Positions 53,454 through 64,000 of a stretch of 64,000 nucleotides of DNA are shown here, piece by piece (position 1 is the first letter of the stretch; every line of letters starts with the position of its first letter). Below the pieces are notes generated by a model that saw only the letters and a program-made list of their open reading frames with translations, made no database searches and was not told the DNA's origin. This DNA is from Glebionis coronaria (taxonomy: Eukaryota > Streptophyta > Magnoliopsida > Asterales > Asteraceae), in NCBI GenBank assembly GCA_025667525.1, contig CM046877.1, forward strand, positions 26,130,737 to 26,194,736, given 5' to 3'. A program made the position numbers and the translations under genes.

Positions 53454-53611
53454 TGTAAAATACTGAATGAGTTTTATTGGTTGAATGAATATTACAAGAC
53501 ATGCATATGTATTTATATTAAATACATAGCTTAGATAATAAGCCATCATAAAACCCTAAACATAATGACCTCAAGCCCACGAACGGGCTTGGGCTAATGA
53601 CTCGTCTAATA
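53454..53611 (-). repeat. 3' LTR of the TRIM
   Basis: 158 bp; the minus strand starts TATTAGACGAGTC and ends TTTTACA. Confidence 0.85.
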
Positions 53612-54045
53612 CTCCCCCGCAGTTTGAACGGGAGTCTTCTGGACGAACAAAGTGGATATAATGTTGAAATCACCATTCTCTTCTTTTTCTTTGTTTTGAG
53701 CGAATCATAATTGTTTTTGGCGGCATAGTTGCTTATTGCTTGCGGCATCCTCCTTTGTGTGGCTTGCTTTGCCTTTAGAAGGGAGCAGCAATTTTATTAT
53801 CAACTTTTGTTGTCAACAACAATTATCTTCGACAGCGAACACAATAGATGATGAAGAGAAAAAAAATGACTCTAACATAATTATTTTTTGACGGCTAGGG
53901 TTTAGGGTTATGAATTGGAAGCAAGAAACAAAATAAAAAAAACAAGAAAGTAAAAAATAACGAGGATTCCTCCGGATCATACATGTGGACTGATAACCGG
54001 AGGATAACAAATTTCGTTGGTGGATCTAACCTGCTCTTGATACCA

Positions 54046-54203
54046 TGTAAAATACTGAATGAGTTTTATTGGTTGAATGAATATTACAATACATGCATAT
54101 GTATTTATATTAAATACATAGCTTAGATAATAAGCCATCATAAAACCCTAAACCTAATGACCTCAAGCCCACAAACGGGCTTGGGCTAATGACTCGTCTA
54201 ATA
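54046..54203 (-). repeat. 5' LTR of the TRIM
   Basis: 158 bp, adjacent to the primer-binding site. Confidence 0.85.
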
Positions 54204-54607
54204 ATTTTTAGACTAAAGGCTTAGGTACTAGACAAAGATTTTCGCTAGAGCGCGGATATTTGGAGAAACTTGAATCAGGTGAGTTTCATAGTCCCATATC
54301 TTTGAATGATTTTGACTTCCAGATGGGATGGAAGAGACACTCCTTATGGTTTTGTAAATTTTTTCTGTGAATGTTTTATGATTGGTGATGGACTTGTGTG
54401 TACTTATGTGATTAACTACTAATTGATTCATGATTGTTTTGTGATTTGACTTGGTACCAAGGGGATGTTGACAAGGCGGGGCCTTGGTATTGGTTCATAG
54501 GTGTATGGGCGCCTATGGGACCATGGTATTTGGAAAGGTTTGGAGCCTTGGGGGATTTGTTTGATATGATTAATCTTGAATTGTTAGTTGTTAATGCACA
54601 TTTGTAA

Positions 54608-55063
54608 CACATTGTCCATACATTTTTATTGTTGGTGGTTATTCACAGCTTATATTATAACTGATTTGAGGTTGGAGTCTAAACCTATGAATCTCACCAA
54701 CATTATGTTGACGTGATTTAGTGTCTCTTTCAGGTGAGAATGTGGTTAAGCATGAGAATAGGAGTGGCTAACTTTGGAGGCTTAGGATTGCATTTGGAGG
54801 AACCCCCTTTCCTCTTAGTCTTTATTTGATGTTTGAATAAGTGATACTTTGTTGACACCTTGTTTATGTTAATTGTTTGTCTCGGGTAAGCGGTAGGACT
54901 GTTACCTACTTACCTAGACTCCAGTATTGTTGAGATATTGTCATGACATTTGTGTCACCATTTTATGATATTTCTTATTTCATTTGGTTATCTCTATAGA
55001 CACGTCATGTTGTGATGATATCCATACGTCGTGCCCCATATTCCGCCATGGTAGGGTGTGACA
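54608..55063 (+). repeat. 5' LTR (3' portion) of element F
   Basis: Collinear with 60010-60477; it includes CAGGTGAGAATGTGGTTAAG and GGAACCCCCTTTCC. Ends TGTGACA. Confidence 0.8.
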
Positions 55064-55066
55064 GAA

Positions 55067-55078
55067 TGGTATCAGAGA
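55067..55078 (+). other. Primer-binding site of element F
   Basis: TGGTATCAGAGA, three bases after the LTR end; initiator tRNA-Met type. Confidence 0.8.
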
Positions 55079-57640
55079 CTATGGTTATAGAGAATTAGGT
55101 TGCCTAGTCTCGTAGCCTAGTCTATAGTCTAAGGGTCCTCACATATAGGCGTCGTAGGAGTATGTGTGCATTTGATATTAATTGAAGTTTTTCTTGATGT
55201 TATTGTTTTTTACTTGCGATGTGTGTTAAATTTTGACTATTATGGGTTGAACCATAGTAGTTCATACTTAGCCACATGTTATTTTCTTTTCAGGTTGTGA
55301 CTAGTGCGGGTTGAACCATAATCGTCCACGCTAGTCATTGTTGTATTTTGCTTAAATTGTACATTATAGTACATAATTTGGTACAGTGTAGTTTCTGTCT
55401 TTTGTTGAGTTATTTTATGTACCTGATGTATAGTATTTTTCTTTTGATATTTAAGTCATGTTCCCTAAGAATCATGTGGTGGTTCGAGTTACTAGAAGTA
55501 CATGGATAGGAAGGATTTTAAGTTGTTTCCATTCTGATGGGCGACATGACTTATAATTGATTGTGTTTTCGTTTTGGATTTTGCCTTTGCTGTTTTAGCT
55601 ATACTATGAGGATTTATGTATTATAGGAGTTTGACTATGTTATTTTAATAGTTGGATCCTTTGACCTTATTGTTTATGTGGTTATGTGCTTAGGTGAGTT
55701 GATGGATGTATGTGTTATGTGTTGTATTGATTCTTATAAGTGTCATCATAGGAGGGAGTGCATTGGGAAAGGGTAATTGTATAAGTATGAAAGTATCACA
55801 ACTTCAATGGATTCCTAAGTATGATTGCATGAAAGAGGATTAATACATGCTTGTATAGTAGATGTTGGACGGATTTGAGTATATGTATCATAATATGCCT
55901 ATATATGTTTGATCCCCTATTATTATCGATTGTATCCTTAGGAGGGTGGCTAGCTCGCTTCTCTATAGATATTCAACCTCCGTTGTAGCGTATTCTTCGA
56001 GTTTCCTATTTCACGTGTCCGTTTTAAAATGGTGTTTTTGGTTTTAAGTCTATTGAAATAACTTGGGATTTCTTTTGGGATAATGAAATATTTTGTGTTG
56101 AGTCTTACAATTCTTTTGGTCGGTATATATTGAAAAAAGACTTGGAAATCTACTATAGAGTTAGATAGTTGATTGTATTCGGTAAAATAAGGGTAGGGTG
56201 TATGAGTCGTGGTTGCAACAAGATATAACATAAGTTTTTTATTTATTTTATGTAATCAACACTTATTAATTTCAAATTCTAAAAGACCTTCTTTAAAATA
56301 AAGGAAAATAAAATTTTCCTACTTAAATATTTCATATAAGTGAGTTTAATCAATATACGTCATTTATAATTATTTATACAAGACTAAACAAAGTTCATGA
56401 AAATTTCACATACATTTATTTCTTTTCATTTAAAAAGGATTACGTTAATTACTAAGATGATTCTTTAGTTTTTAAAACAACTAGTATAAAATTGTTTTGG
56501 TCATAACTTGTTCGTTTAAAAAGCTTTTTGGGTGATTCAAAAGCCTAAAATTATGTACTCGGAATGTACTTTTCAAATATTCAGAATGTATAGTCATGGG
56601 TGGTCAGTAGCCTGGTCGAAATTGTCGTACAAGTATCGGGTTCAAGGTTGAGTTTTGAATAGTAGTTTTTAAACTTATGATTTGGGATGTTCGGAGTACC
56701 TAGTCTTTGAGTTGAGTCTTGAAATCGTATAGAGGGTTGTTTGTAGATTGTTTGAGTCACATTGATGTGGAGAGGTAAAGAAAAATATTCTTTTAGGAAA
56801 AGTCAATGTCATGCAAGGTTTGAAAAATATGTCGCAAGGGCGTAATATGTTTTGGTTGCCGTTGGGTGTTTCTTGGATTATTTTTCGTTGTCATGGGTCA
56901 TTTTGAATTGATACATATTTTGGTTTTGAGTTTTCTTTTGAGTCTCGTGGTTTTTTACTTGTTTTAATTGGTGCACGTGAAATGTCGTTAGTTATCCGTA
57001 GTTTTGATTCGTTGGTCGTGTCTGGTGGGTTCAAAATGTAGTTTTGGTTTTGTATTGGTTAGAGCATTGATATAGTCATATCAGAGAATAGTTGGAAAGC
57101 CCTTTGTGATGGGGAAAGAGTTGAAAGTTCGTAGAAAGACAAACTAATGTGGTCATGAGGTCGCTTAGGAGTGCCAATAGAGATGAATAGAGATTTGTAT
57201 AAATTATGGATATTGGCACAAGTAACGCATCATAGAGAATGTTGTAAGGGGATGTGATATTTCAAAGGTACTTGTGATATTCGTTAGGTATGTAAAATTT
57301 TCCGAAAATTTCTTAAGATTTAGTAGGTTTACCTATTATCATGAAGTACAACCATGAACAGAGCCAGTATAAGGAGAAAGATGAGTTGTAGTTAGTGCCT
57401 TTCCAAGGCAATTGTTGATGGAATGATTTTAAAGACATGAGTTGTTAGAAATTCCGAGGAATGCAAGATAAAGGTTGAGTTGCCTGGTAGTAAATGTGAT
57501 GTAAAAGCGGGTGGATGGGTTGATAAGAAGGAGTATCGATCTTTTAGAATGTGTGTAGAATTTCGCAAGTAGAAAGAGGTAGAAATTTGTTTGTGTTGCT
57601 GCTAATAGAGGATGCAGGGATGATGTTAAGAATGTTGAAT
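55079..57640 (+). other. Element F leader and gag/protease region, unrecognisable
   Basis: Lies where gag and protease should be, but no motif can be assigned with confidence in any frame. Short frames here are not credible genes. Confidence 0.45.
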
Positions 57641-57649
57641 GGACGCTTT

Positions 57650-57880
57650 GGGTTTACGGTTATGCATTTGGCTTCACCAAAGCACTAGCGGTTATCATGG
57701 AGTCAATGAACCGAGTGTGCATGACCGTATATAAACAAGTTGTCATCGGGAGTATCGACGACATCTTAATCTACTCAAAGTCTAAGAAGGAGAGTGAGGC
57801 GAATTATGTGTTGGTTTTGGAGTGGTTTAGAAAAAGGAATTATACGTGAGATTTTCAAGTGTGAGTTTTAGTATTAAGTT
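57650..57880 (+). pseudogene. Element F reverse transcriptase relic
   Basis: One frame reads YGYAFGFTKALAVIMESMNR, IGSIDDILIYSKSKKES and VLEWFRKRNYT. This is the FGLTNAPxxFMxLMNR...FIDDILIYSKSKEEH block of Gypsy reverse transcriptase. The IDD catalytic pair remains. Flanking frames are closed by stops. Confidence 0.75.
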
Positions 57881-58194
57881 TACCATGATGAGTAGTTAGA
57901 GATGATGGCATATCATGAAACCAGCAAGGGGCGAAGTGAAGAAGGGTGAGGAAGCATTTTGGAGGCTGAAGAGGTGGATTGGATAATGAGTAGATCCTGG
58001 CATTATCGGAAGGACTGGATGAATTCGTGAAGCATGACGATACGTGGAGCAAGGATTTGGATGTGTACGTGAACGATAAAGAAAGGCGATTGCTTATATG
58101 TTGCAGGAACTGAAGATTTGGAAGTACTAGATAAGACTTAGTTAGTGGAGCTGGATTGTTATATATGTCTAGAATGCTAGAGGCATTTGGGGTA

Positions 58195-58385
58195 CGATAC
58201 GTAAAGAATGATCTATACGGATCATGAACGTCTCCAACACATATTCAGTCCTCTGGATTAAACATTTGGCAAAGGTGATGGGTGGAGTTAAGTGATGAAG
58301 GAAAATTGCAAGGCCAAGTACCATCTGGGAAAGGCAAGCATAGTTAATGAGACATGGAATAAGAGGGAGGAAGTGATGCTGAGAC
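58195..58385 (+). pseudogene. Element F RNase H relic
   Basis: TDHERLQHIFSPLD and KAKYHLGKASIVNETWNK correspond to TDHKSLKHIF and [15 protein letters not shown] of Gypsy RNase H. Frames are broken. Confidence 0.6.
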
Positions 58386-59259
58386 AAAATTTAGCTATAT
58401 GGATGACGTGTTAGGAGGGTTTGGATGAAGGATGTAAGTTGCACGAGTAGTTGTCTAAAGCAGAGAACGCGTCAACATTTATGTTGCGTGGCTTGGACAA
58501 TCATATGGAGAAAAGGGACATAGGTTATACTTCCTACATAGATAGGAGTAGCATAGAAAGAGCGGTGTAAGGACGAAGATGGTAGAGGGGATGCACAATA
58601 GGGTAGAGGAATAAGTACGATGAGAGTTAGGTGATAGTCGATAGAGTGGATAATTCATCCCATATTCTAAGAGGAATGAGAAGTCAAGTAGTTGAGAAGT
58701 TGGAAGGATTGCGTACGGATGTGATGGAATAGGAGTTTCTGCATAAAAATTAGCCTAAGAAGTATGGAATGCTTTAAGAAGGATTATGGCAGGGGAATAA
58801 ATGATGGGAAGTAAGCATAGTATACCGTTGATAGACTAATGGTTGGTATGAGCATACCATAAGGATAATGGAGGAAGACGCCTAGAGCATTGGCGTGCGG
58901 TTTAGAGATTGTTGGGGAATGCATTTTATTTAGGAAGAATTATTCTACAAAGAGAGTCACTAGTGAGATGGTTGTATTCCTCACTGATGAGAATGTAGGG
59001 AATAAAAGAGGATCACCTAAATTATTGGCTGAAGATGAGATAAAAGATGGTATGGAAATTAAGATTATAGAGAGACAAGCGAGAAGTAGTATGGAGGAAG
59101 AATGGCTTGAGGGAGCAAAGGGTTGTCAAGATAGTGTCGTGATATAGAAGGGAAAACCGTTAGGTTTGGTGATAGGAAATGTAGTAGAAACTGTTGGATT
59201 TAATCCATAGAAGATGAGGTGGATCACCGTTACGGTGGGGTAAAGTTAGAAGCAGTCAA

Positions 59260-59830
59260 CATATTGGACCGGAGTTGGAACAGAAAACTACAAGAGGTGG
59301 TGGCAGTGCTTAAGTAGAGGTTGAAAATTGCAAAGGACCGACAAGAGATCTGTGTGGACAAGAGGCGTAAGCCGTTGGGATTTGAGATTGGGGATAAGGT
59401 TATGCTAGAGGTTTCACCATAGAAATGAGTGATGGGTGGTTTGGGAAGAAAGGGAAGATAGCACCTAGAATCACGGGTTCGTTCGAAATCCTCGAAAGGA
59501 TTGGACCAATGGCTTATAGGTTGAGGAATTACTGGGAGAATTGAGTAGTGTGCATGATGTATTTCGTGTATCAAGCTTGAGGAAACGCTTAGCAAGAAAC
59601 AACTTGCAAGTACCGTTAGATGATATTAGTATGGATACGAGTCTTCGTTTCATCGAAGAGCTGGTAGAAATTTTGGGTCGTGAACCTAAGACGTTGGAAA
59701 AGGGTAATATACCATAGTTATGGTGAGATGGAATTTGGAACGTGGACTACAGTTCACGTGGGAACGAGAAGGATTTATGAGGACCAAGTATCCTTATATA
59801 TTTGCTAATGATGATTATAAGGAGTAAATC
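59260..59830 (+). pseudogene. Element F integrase C-terminal relic
   Basis: Across several frames: RQEICVDKRRKPLGFEIGDK, VMLEVSP, SRVRSKSSKGL in the place of the GPFEILERIGPVAYRL block, and FIEELVEILGREPKTLEKGN. The end, with an ACGTGGGAACGAGAAGG stretch, matches FTWERE. This is the usual end of Gypsy pol. Confidence 0.7.
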
Positions 59831-59844
59831 TCGGGACGAGATTT

Positions 59845-60009
59845 CTATTAGGAGGGAGTGATGTGACAACCCCGGTTTTTAAGGTTCGTCACTTAGTCTT
59901 ATTTTTGGGGTATTTTGTGTGACTATGTGTGTTATGTGATTTATGTGTTTATATGTGTTTATATGTGTTTATATGTGTGATTTTAGGAGGGAGTGAGTGA
60001 TGTGATAAC
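59845..60009 (+). repeat. Duplicated polypurine tract and LTR start of element F
   Basis: AGGAGGGAGTGATGTGACAACC near 59850-59876 recurs as AGGAGGGAGTGAGTGATGTGATAACC near 59984-60009. Between them is a short LTR-like start (GGTTTTTAAGGTTCGTCACTTAG) with a TGTTTATATGTG microsatellite. The LTR body follows the second copy. Confidence 0.65.
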
Positions 60010-60477
60010 CACATTGTCCATATATTTTTATTGTTGGTGGTTATTCACAGTTTATATTATAACTGATTTGAGGTTGGAGTCTAAACCTATGACTCTCACC
60101 AACATTATGTTGACGTGTTTTAGTGTCTCTTTCAGGTGAGAATGTGGTTAAGCATGAGAATAGGAGTGGCTAGCTTTGGAGGCTTAGGATTGCATTTGGA
60201 AGAACCCCCTTTCCTCTTAGTCTTTATTTGATGTTTGAATAAGTGATACTTTGTTGACACCTATATGTTTGCTTTGTTTATGTTAATTGTTTGTCTCGGG
60301 TAAGCGGTATGACTGTTACCTACTTACCTAGACTCTTGTATTGTTGAGATATTGTCATCACATTGGTATCACCATTTTATGACATTTCTTATTTCATTTA
60401 GTTATCTCTATAGACACGCCATGTTATGATGATATCCATACCTCGCGCCCCATATTCCGCCATGGTGGGGTGTGACA
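60010..60477 (+). repeat. 3' LTR of element F
   Basis: Matches 54608-55063 and ends TGTGACA at 60477. Confidence 0.8.
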
Positions 60478-60478
60478 T

Positions 60479-60625
60479 CCATCTCCACTCTTCCGGATTC
60501 ATTTACATCAACAACAAGTATTAGGGTTGAGGGTTGTTAATTTATTGGAAGAAGGTGTGGGACTTACAGCTGCTTTAGATAGCGCTAGCGTGTGGGATCA
60601 ACTGATGATAACATGTGCGCTTTAG
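60479..60625 (+). pseudogene. Unassigned exon-like frame beside the element F LTR
   Basis: 48 open codons begin exactly where the LTR ends and include LGLRVVNLLEEGVGLTAALD and SASVWDQLMITCAL. The composition is protein-like, but I do not recognise the family. It may be host coding sequence interrupted by element F. Confidence 0.3.
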
Positions 60626-61159
60626 TTTTTACATACACATTAAGTGTATACTTTTTACATTTGCATAAATCGCGTGCTTCTCTTTTTAGTGATTAGCTCA
60701 TTTGAATGATTTTTTTTATAAAGCATGTAGTAACTCTGTCTAATTATATTTTGGTTTGATTAATACAAAATGTTCAATGAAATTCCCAAGTGAACAAAAT
60801 GTCCAAGGGCTTCATGCTCAGCGGGAACAATAATCTTCTTTTGGGTCGCACATGTCTTATTATACATGGAATCAGTATGTAAGGTTAATTACGTGAATGT
60901 TCAAGGTGAATAATAGGCTTTTAGGTATTAGGTTCTCTTAATATTAAATTAGAGTTTTTATCAGTATCTAATGTTGATTGTCTGCTTTCGTTTTCAAAAT
61001 TGAATTGATCAGCTGCGGTTTCTCCTGCCATATTGGACGCCCTGTTGAAACACATGTTAGCGACTATTCATAAGAAAAAGGTTTTATTGACTTTGCAAGG
61101 TTGTGGTGTCTTAATGAGCATTTGCAAGAGCAGGAATAGTGGAACTTATTGACTGAAAG
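60626..61159 (+). other. Spacer with a second unassigned exon-like frame (61013-61150)
   Basis: After an acceptor-like TTGATCAG (ending 61012) 44 codons read AVSPAILDALLKHMLATIHK and on to a TGA. With the frame at 60479 it may represent two exons of one unknown host gene. The remainder is AT-rich with no signal. Confidence 0.25.
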
Positions 61160-63727
61160 TTTAACACCCCCAAATTTACACGCAGCGGAATACATCTTTG
61201 GGTGCTAAACAATGATACTACAACACATAATTTATAAAGAACGACTAAAAAAGAGACGTTTTAGATTTATCGTTCCTAAAACATTTGTCAGAGTAGCGTG
61301 GTCCCAAGACATCGTAACCAAAGTACAACCAAAACAAAAGATTTAAATTGTTTTGAACAAAAGGAACGACAAATATTCAAAGAGTTTATATTGCAAAGTA
61401 GTGCACAACATTCATTCCCGTGGCTTCCAAGCTTCACCCTTCCTGATTACCTGAAATACATGTGAGTAAAACATCAGCAAAAATGCCGAGTGAATCTATA
61501 GGTTTATGTAATCAATTTTGAACACAAGCAAAGATTATAAGTTTGTGGCATGCTTATAAGCATCAAATAATAATTCGCATCAACAATAATAATTGTATAT
61601 AGCATAAATTGCAATAAGCTCATGGAACCGAGCCCTTAGACACTCCCATATCAGTCTAATAAGACGAGAGATTTATTAATTGTCGGTTACCTCCAGATTA
61701 TTGGTACATTGCCGTATACCTGACTTCTCAATACAATATGCTCAAACAGTGTGGAGGTCGGGCCTAAGCTTCTATGACAAGTCCACAAAAACTGAACCGG
61801 GGCGGCTTCCCCCATAGATCTATTAATTGTACTAGCGGTTAACCCATCATAGGTTAATTAACGGTCCATAATTGAGGTTTTAAACAAAGGCAATCACTTA
61901 ATGTAATTTAAAGGCAACCACGGGTCCATTCATAGAGGGACAAAGCATACCATAAAAATCTTATGTTCTAAGTTTATAAAACATTTATTCCCCCTCGCGG
62001 GTTTAAAATCATTTAATAACTAGTATAAAGCGAGGCTATAGACTCACCTTAGTACTTATAGTAGTTGAAGACAATCGCCGACGATAGTAGATGCCCGGTA
62101 ACCACGATACCCGCAACCTAGCAAATAAGGTGCGTACTTTAATAATAGACTCGAGAAATAAATGATACTTAATAGAATCAAACTCAAGTATAAAATCACG
62201 ACAACTCGAGAGAAAACGATGCAAGTGGTTCTATTATACTCTCCTATGTATTCATTTTATTGTCCTATGCCTTTAATAAAAATCTGCCGGAACATACCGA
62301 ATGTCCAAGCCGTTTTCCCATACTTAAACATATCAAAATTTTATGATACTACTCAGAGAATCTTACTTACTATATATAGAAAGTCCTCCCAAAAGCCCAT
62401 TAAAAGATTTTACTTCTAAAGTTCCCTGCCCGACTCATCTTTGAATCACAAAATCTGGACAGTTTAGCGACCTTGACTTACGAAACCATTTTGACCATTC
62501 TAAACAACTCCATTTGTAAAACCGCCACTTGATTCTAAAAATAGACTCAAAATGCTAAACTTGGAGCCTGAGAACAGCCCTTGAATCATTTTGAAACTCA
62601 TTTTATAGTCCCCGAGATTCGATCCAAATATCGACAACAATTTTCGGATTGTGTCGACACTCGTTTCCCGGTACACAATCATTCAAAACATCATAACTTC
62701 GCGCTCGTTTTGAGCTAGAAGCTCTACCTTATATCAAATCGAAGCTAAGGAAATTATCTACAACCCTAGGATATAAGTTAAGTCATTTTCAAAACATAAA
62801 AATTCGGATTTTTCAGTTTACCTACTGCCCAAAATTGACTATTAAAATCTCTTACAAAATCATGTTTTTGATCAATTCCAACAACTTTTGTGATCAACCT
62901 AAGCCCCTAATATCATCAATAACCATTCCTAACACTTGCATCATTATCAAAATCAAAAACCCAAAAATTAAAAATCAACTTTTTAACAAAAACATAGCAT
63001 GAAAATCTTTTGATCATCACTACTAACACATGCATACAACAAATTTGGATCAAACATCACCAACTTTTCTTGAAAAATTTATATGGTTGCATGTATGAAA
63101 ATTTTATACCAAATTGTAGCCCTTTGAAAATGGAGAATGGGACTTGTTTTAGTTTCTCTTGGATCAAGCTAGAAAAATTTTGATCATGATGTTTGTGGTG
63201 TTAATGGTGGATGGCTAAAAATAAGGTAGAAGAGAAAGTTGGTTGTGTTTTTTTTTAAATGAATTTATTAAAGTAAAAGTGTTAGTGGAAATGTTAGGTA
63301 TAGTGTGGAGTTAGGGTAGTTTTTGCCCATTTGTGATAGTTTTGGTCCAAAATGTGAATATTAGTTAAAAAGCGGGAAATGACTAAAAGTAAATTTTACA
63401 AATATTTACGGGACTCGGGTTTCGTAAAAATACTTAAAAGTTTAAACGCACACGAAAAATAATAATATAACGACTCGATACGTAATTAAAACGATATCGT
63501 CGAAAATATTAATTATCGAAACGGTTGATAATAAAATATAAAATTGTGGGCGTCCGTCGGTATCGCGATCACTAGTAGTCCTCGTTTCTCGTCAAAATAT
63601 TAAAACATAATATTTAATATTGGTTTCAACTTAAACCGTTAAACATAATAATATTTAACGTTATAAAATACTTCAAAATAATTGAAAATTATAATTAAAT
63701 TATGACCTTATTTTTACGGGTTTTACA
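61160..63727 (-). repeat. 3' LTR of Gypsy element G
   Basis: On the minus strand it begins TGTAAAACCCG next to a purine tract (AAGGTGGTGAGGA, 63728-63740) and ends GGGGGTGTTA near 61160, where the usual terminal TTACA is changed. The start is the same as that of element D LTRs, suggesting the same Tekay group. Length is about 2.57 kb. No coding frame inside is credible. Confidence 0.65.
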
Positions 63728-64000
63728 TCCTCACCACCTTAAGGGAGCGACGTCCCGGCGCTCAACTCGCCTCATACACGAGTTGTTCACTACCCGGAAG
63801 GATGAAGGCATTCCTTATAAAGAAGTCCTCACGTTCCCACGTGAAATTCGATCCATGATCTCCACTGGTTCTTTTACAAAACACAACTTGTCGTCAAGTT
63901 GTATCTCACCAAAAAGAAATAAATAAATCCTTATCCACAAGTCACCCGTCAAGCTCGACACATGAAAATTTTATGAATCACACGAAGCTCATTCGACGAC
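63728..64000 (-). pseudogene. Gypsy element G pol C-terminus, partial
   Basis: Read on the minus strand: VRYNL in one frame and GEIQLDDKLCFVKEPVEIMD in another, followed by a deletion and then the EFHVGTRGL stretch that is FTWERE-like out of frame. This is the end of Gypsy integrase. The element continues beyond the right edge of the window. Confidence 0.65.

Larger units (their letters stand above)
53454..54203 (-). mobile_element. TRIM-like LTR element without genes
   Basis: Two 158-bp direct repeats (53454-53611 and 54046-54203, three differences) enclose 434 bp. The target duplication ATTTT is at 53449-53453 and 54204-54208. On the minus strand a primer-binding site TGGTATCAAGAGC follows the 5' LTR (54031-54045), and a purine tract GCGGGGGAG precedes the 3' LTR. 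There is no coding frame. Its size and structure fit terminal-repeat retrotransposons in miniature. The primer-binding and purine-tract context closely resembles that of Copia element B. Confidence 0.88.
54209..60477 (+). mobile_element. Decayed Ty3/Gypsy element F
   Basis: LTR-like blocks 54608-55063 and 60010-60477 match closely and end GGGTGTGACA. A primer-binding site TGGTATCAGAG follows the left one (55067). Weak pol homology lies between: reverse transcriptase near 57650, RNase H near 58200 and integrase C-terminus near 59300-59800. The 5' end of the left LTR is unclear and may include 54209-54607 and sequence beyond the TRIM. Stops are everywhere, so it is old. Confidence 0.8.

Noticed and set aside
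57855..59653. Several 60-120-codon frames inside element F
   Set aside because: They are on the strand opposite the pol relic or out of its frame and carry no recognisable motifs.

Overview
This is plant nuclear DNA. The coding signatures are a mix of Ty1/Copia and Ty3/Gypsy polyproteins, a plant LINE, a tRNA-derived SINE, hAT-like MITEs and plant F-box genes with GT-AG introns. The gag/spacer protein at the left edge and the LINE zinc-binding domain resemble families that are abundant in the daisy family (Asteraceae), so an Asteraceae genome is the best guess; no species is claimed. No intact host gene is visible. The window is gene-poor heterochromatin-like sequence in which a small cluster of F-box genes has been broken by retrotransposons.

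Layout. 1-5.5 kb: 3' part of a non-autonomous Copia-derived element, with a gag/spacer frame, then about 4 kb of non-coding DNA built from short hairpins (including eight tandem units of about 150 bp), then a 3' LTR. 5.5-6.5 kb: 3' end of a LINE. 6.5-14.4 kb: AT-rich spacer with MITEs, degenerate low-complexity repeats, two pairs of local duplications and a decayed Gypsy gag-protease relic on the minus strand (12.4-13.4 kb). 14.4-47.5 kb: one four-exon F-box/FBD pseudogene whose second intron, originally under about 100 bp, now holds 31.7 kb of nested elements. These are a Copia element on the minus strand (A, with an inverted 5' piece attached at its left end), an Athila-type gag-protease element (C) inserted in A, a Tekay-type Gypsy element (D) also inserted in A, and a separate short-LTR Copia element (B) inserted between the branch point and the 3' splice site of the same intron.

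47.5-52.2 kb: a second F-box/FBD pseudogene and, on the minus strand, a third F-box gene of another subfamily with two in-frame stops; a tandem duplication lies between them. 52.7 kb: a SINE with a 19-bp target duplication. 53.5-54.2 kb: a TRIM-like LTR element without genes. 54.2-60.5 kb: a heavily decayed Gypsy element. 60.5-61.2 kb: two unassigned exon-like frames. 61.2 kb to the right edge: a 2.6-kb LTR and the pol 3' end of another Gypsy element on the minus strand, continuing outside the window.

How the parts relate. Target-site duplications (CCTCT for D, AACAC for C, CTTCC for B, ATTTT for the TRIM) give the order of events: A entered the F-box intron, then C and D entered A, and B entered the intron separately. 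All proteins carry stops, frameshifts or missing domains. The most unusual signals are the covarying hairpin array, the head-to-head fold-back at the end of element A, and three phase-compatible introns in the gag of element D.
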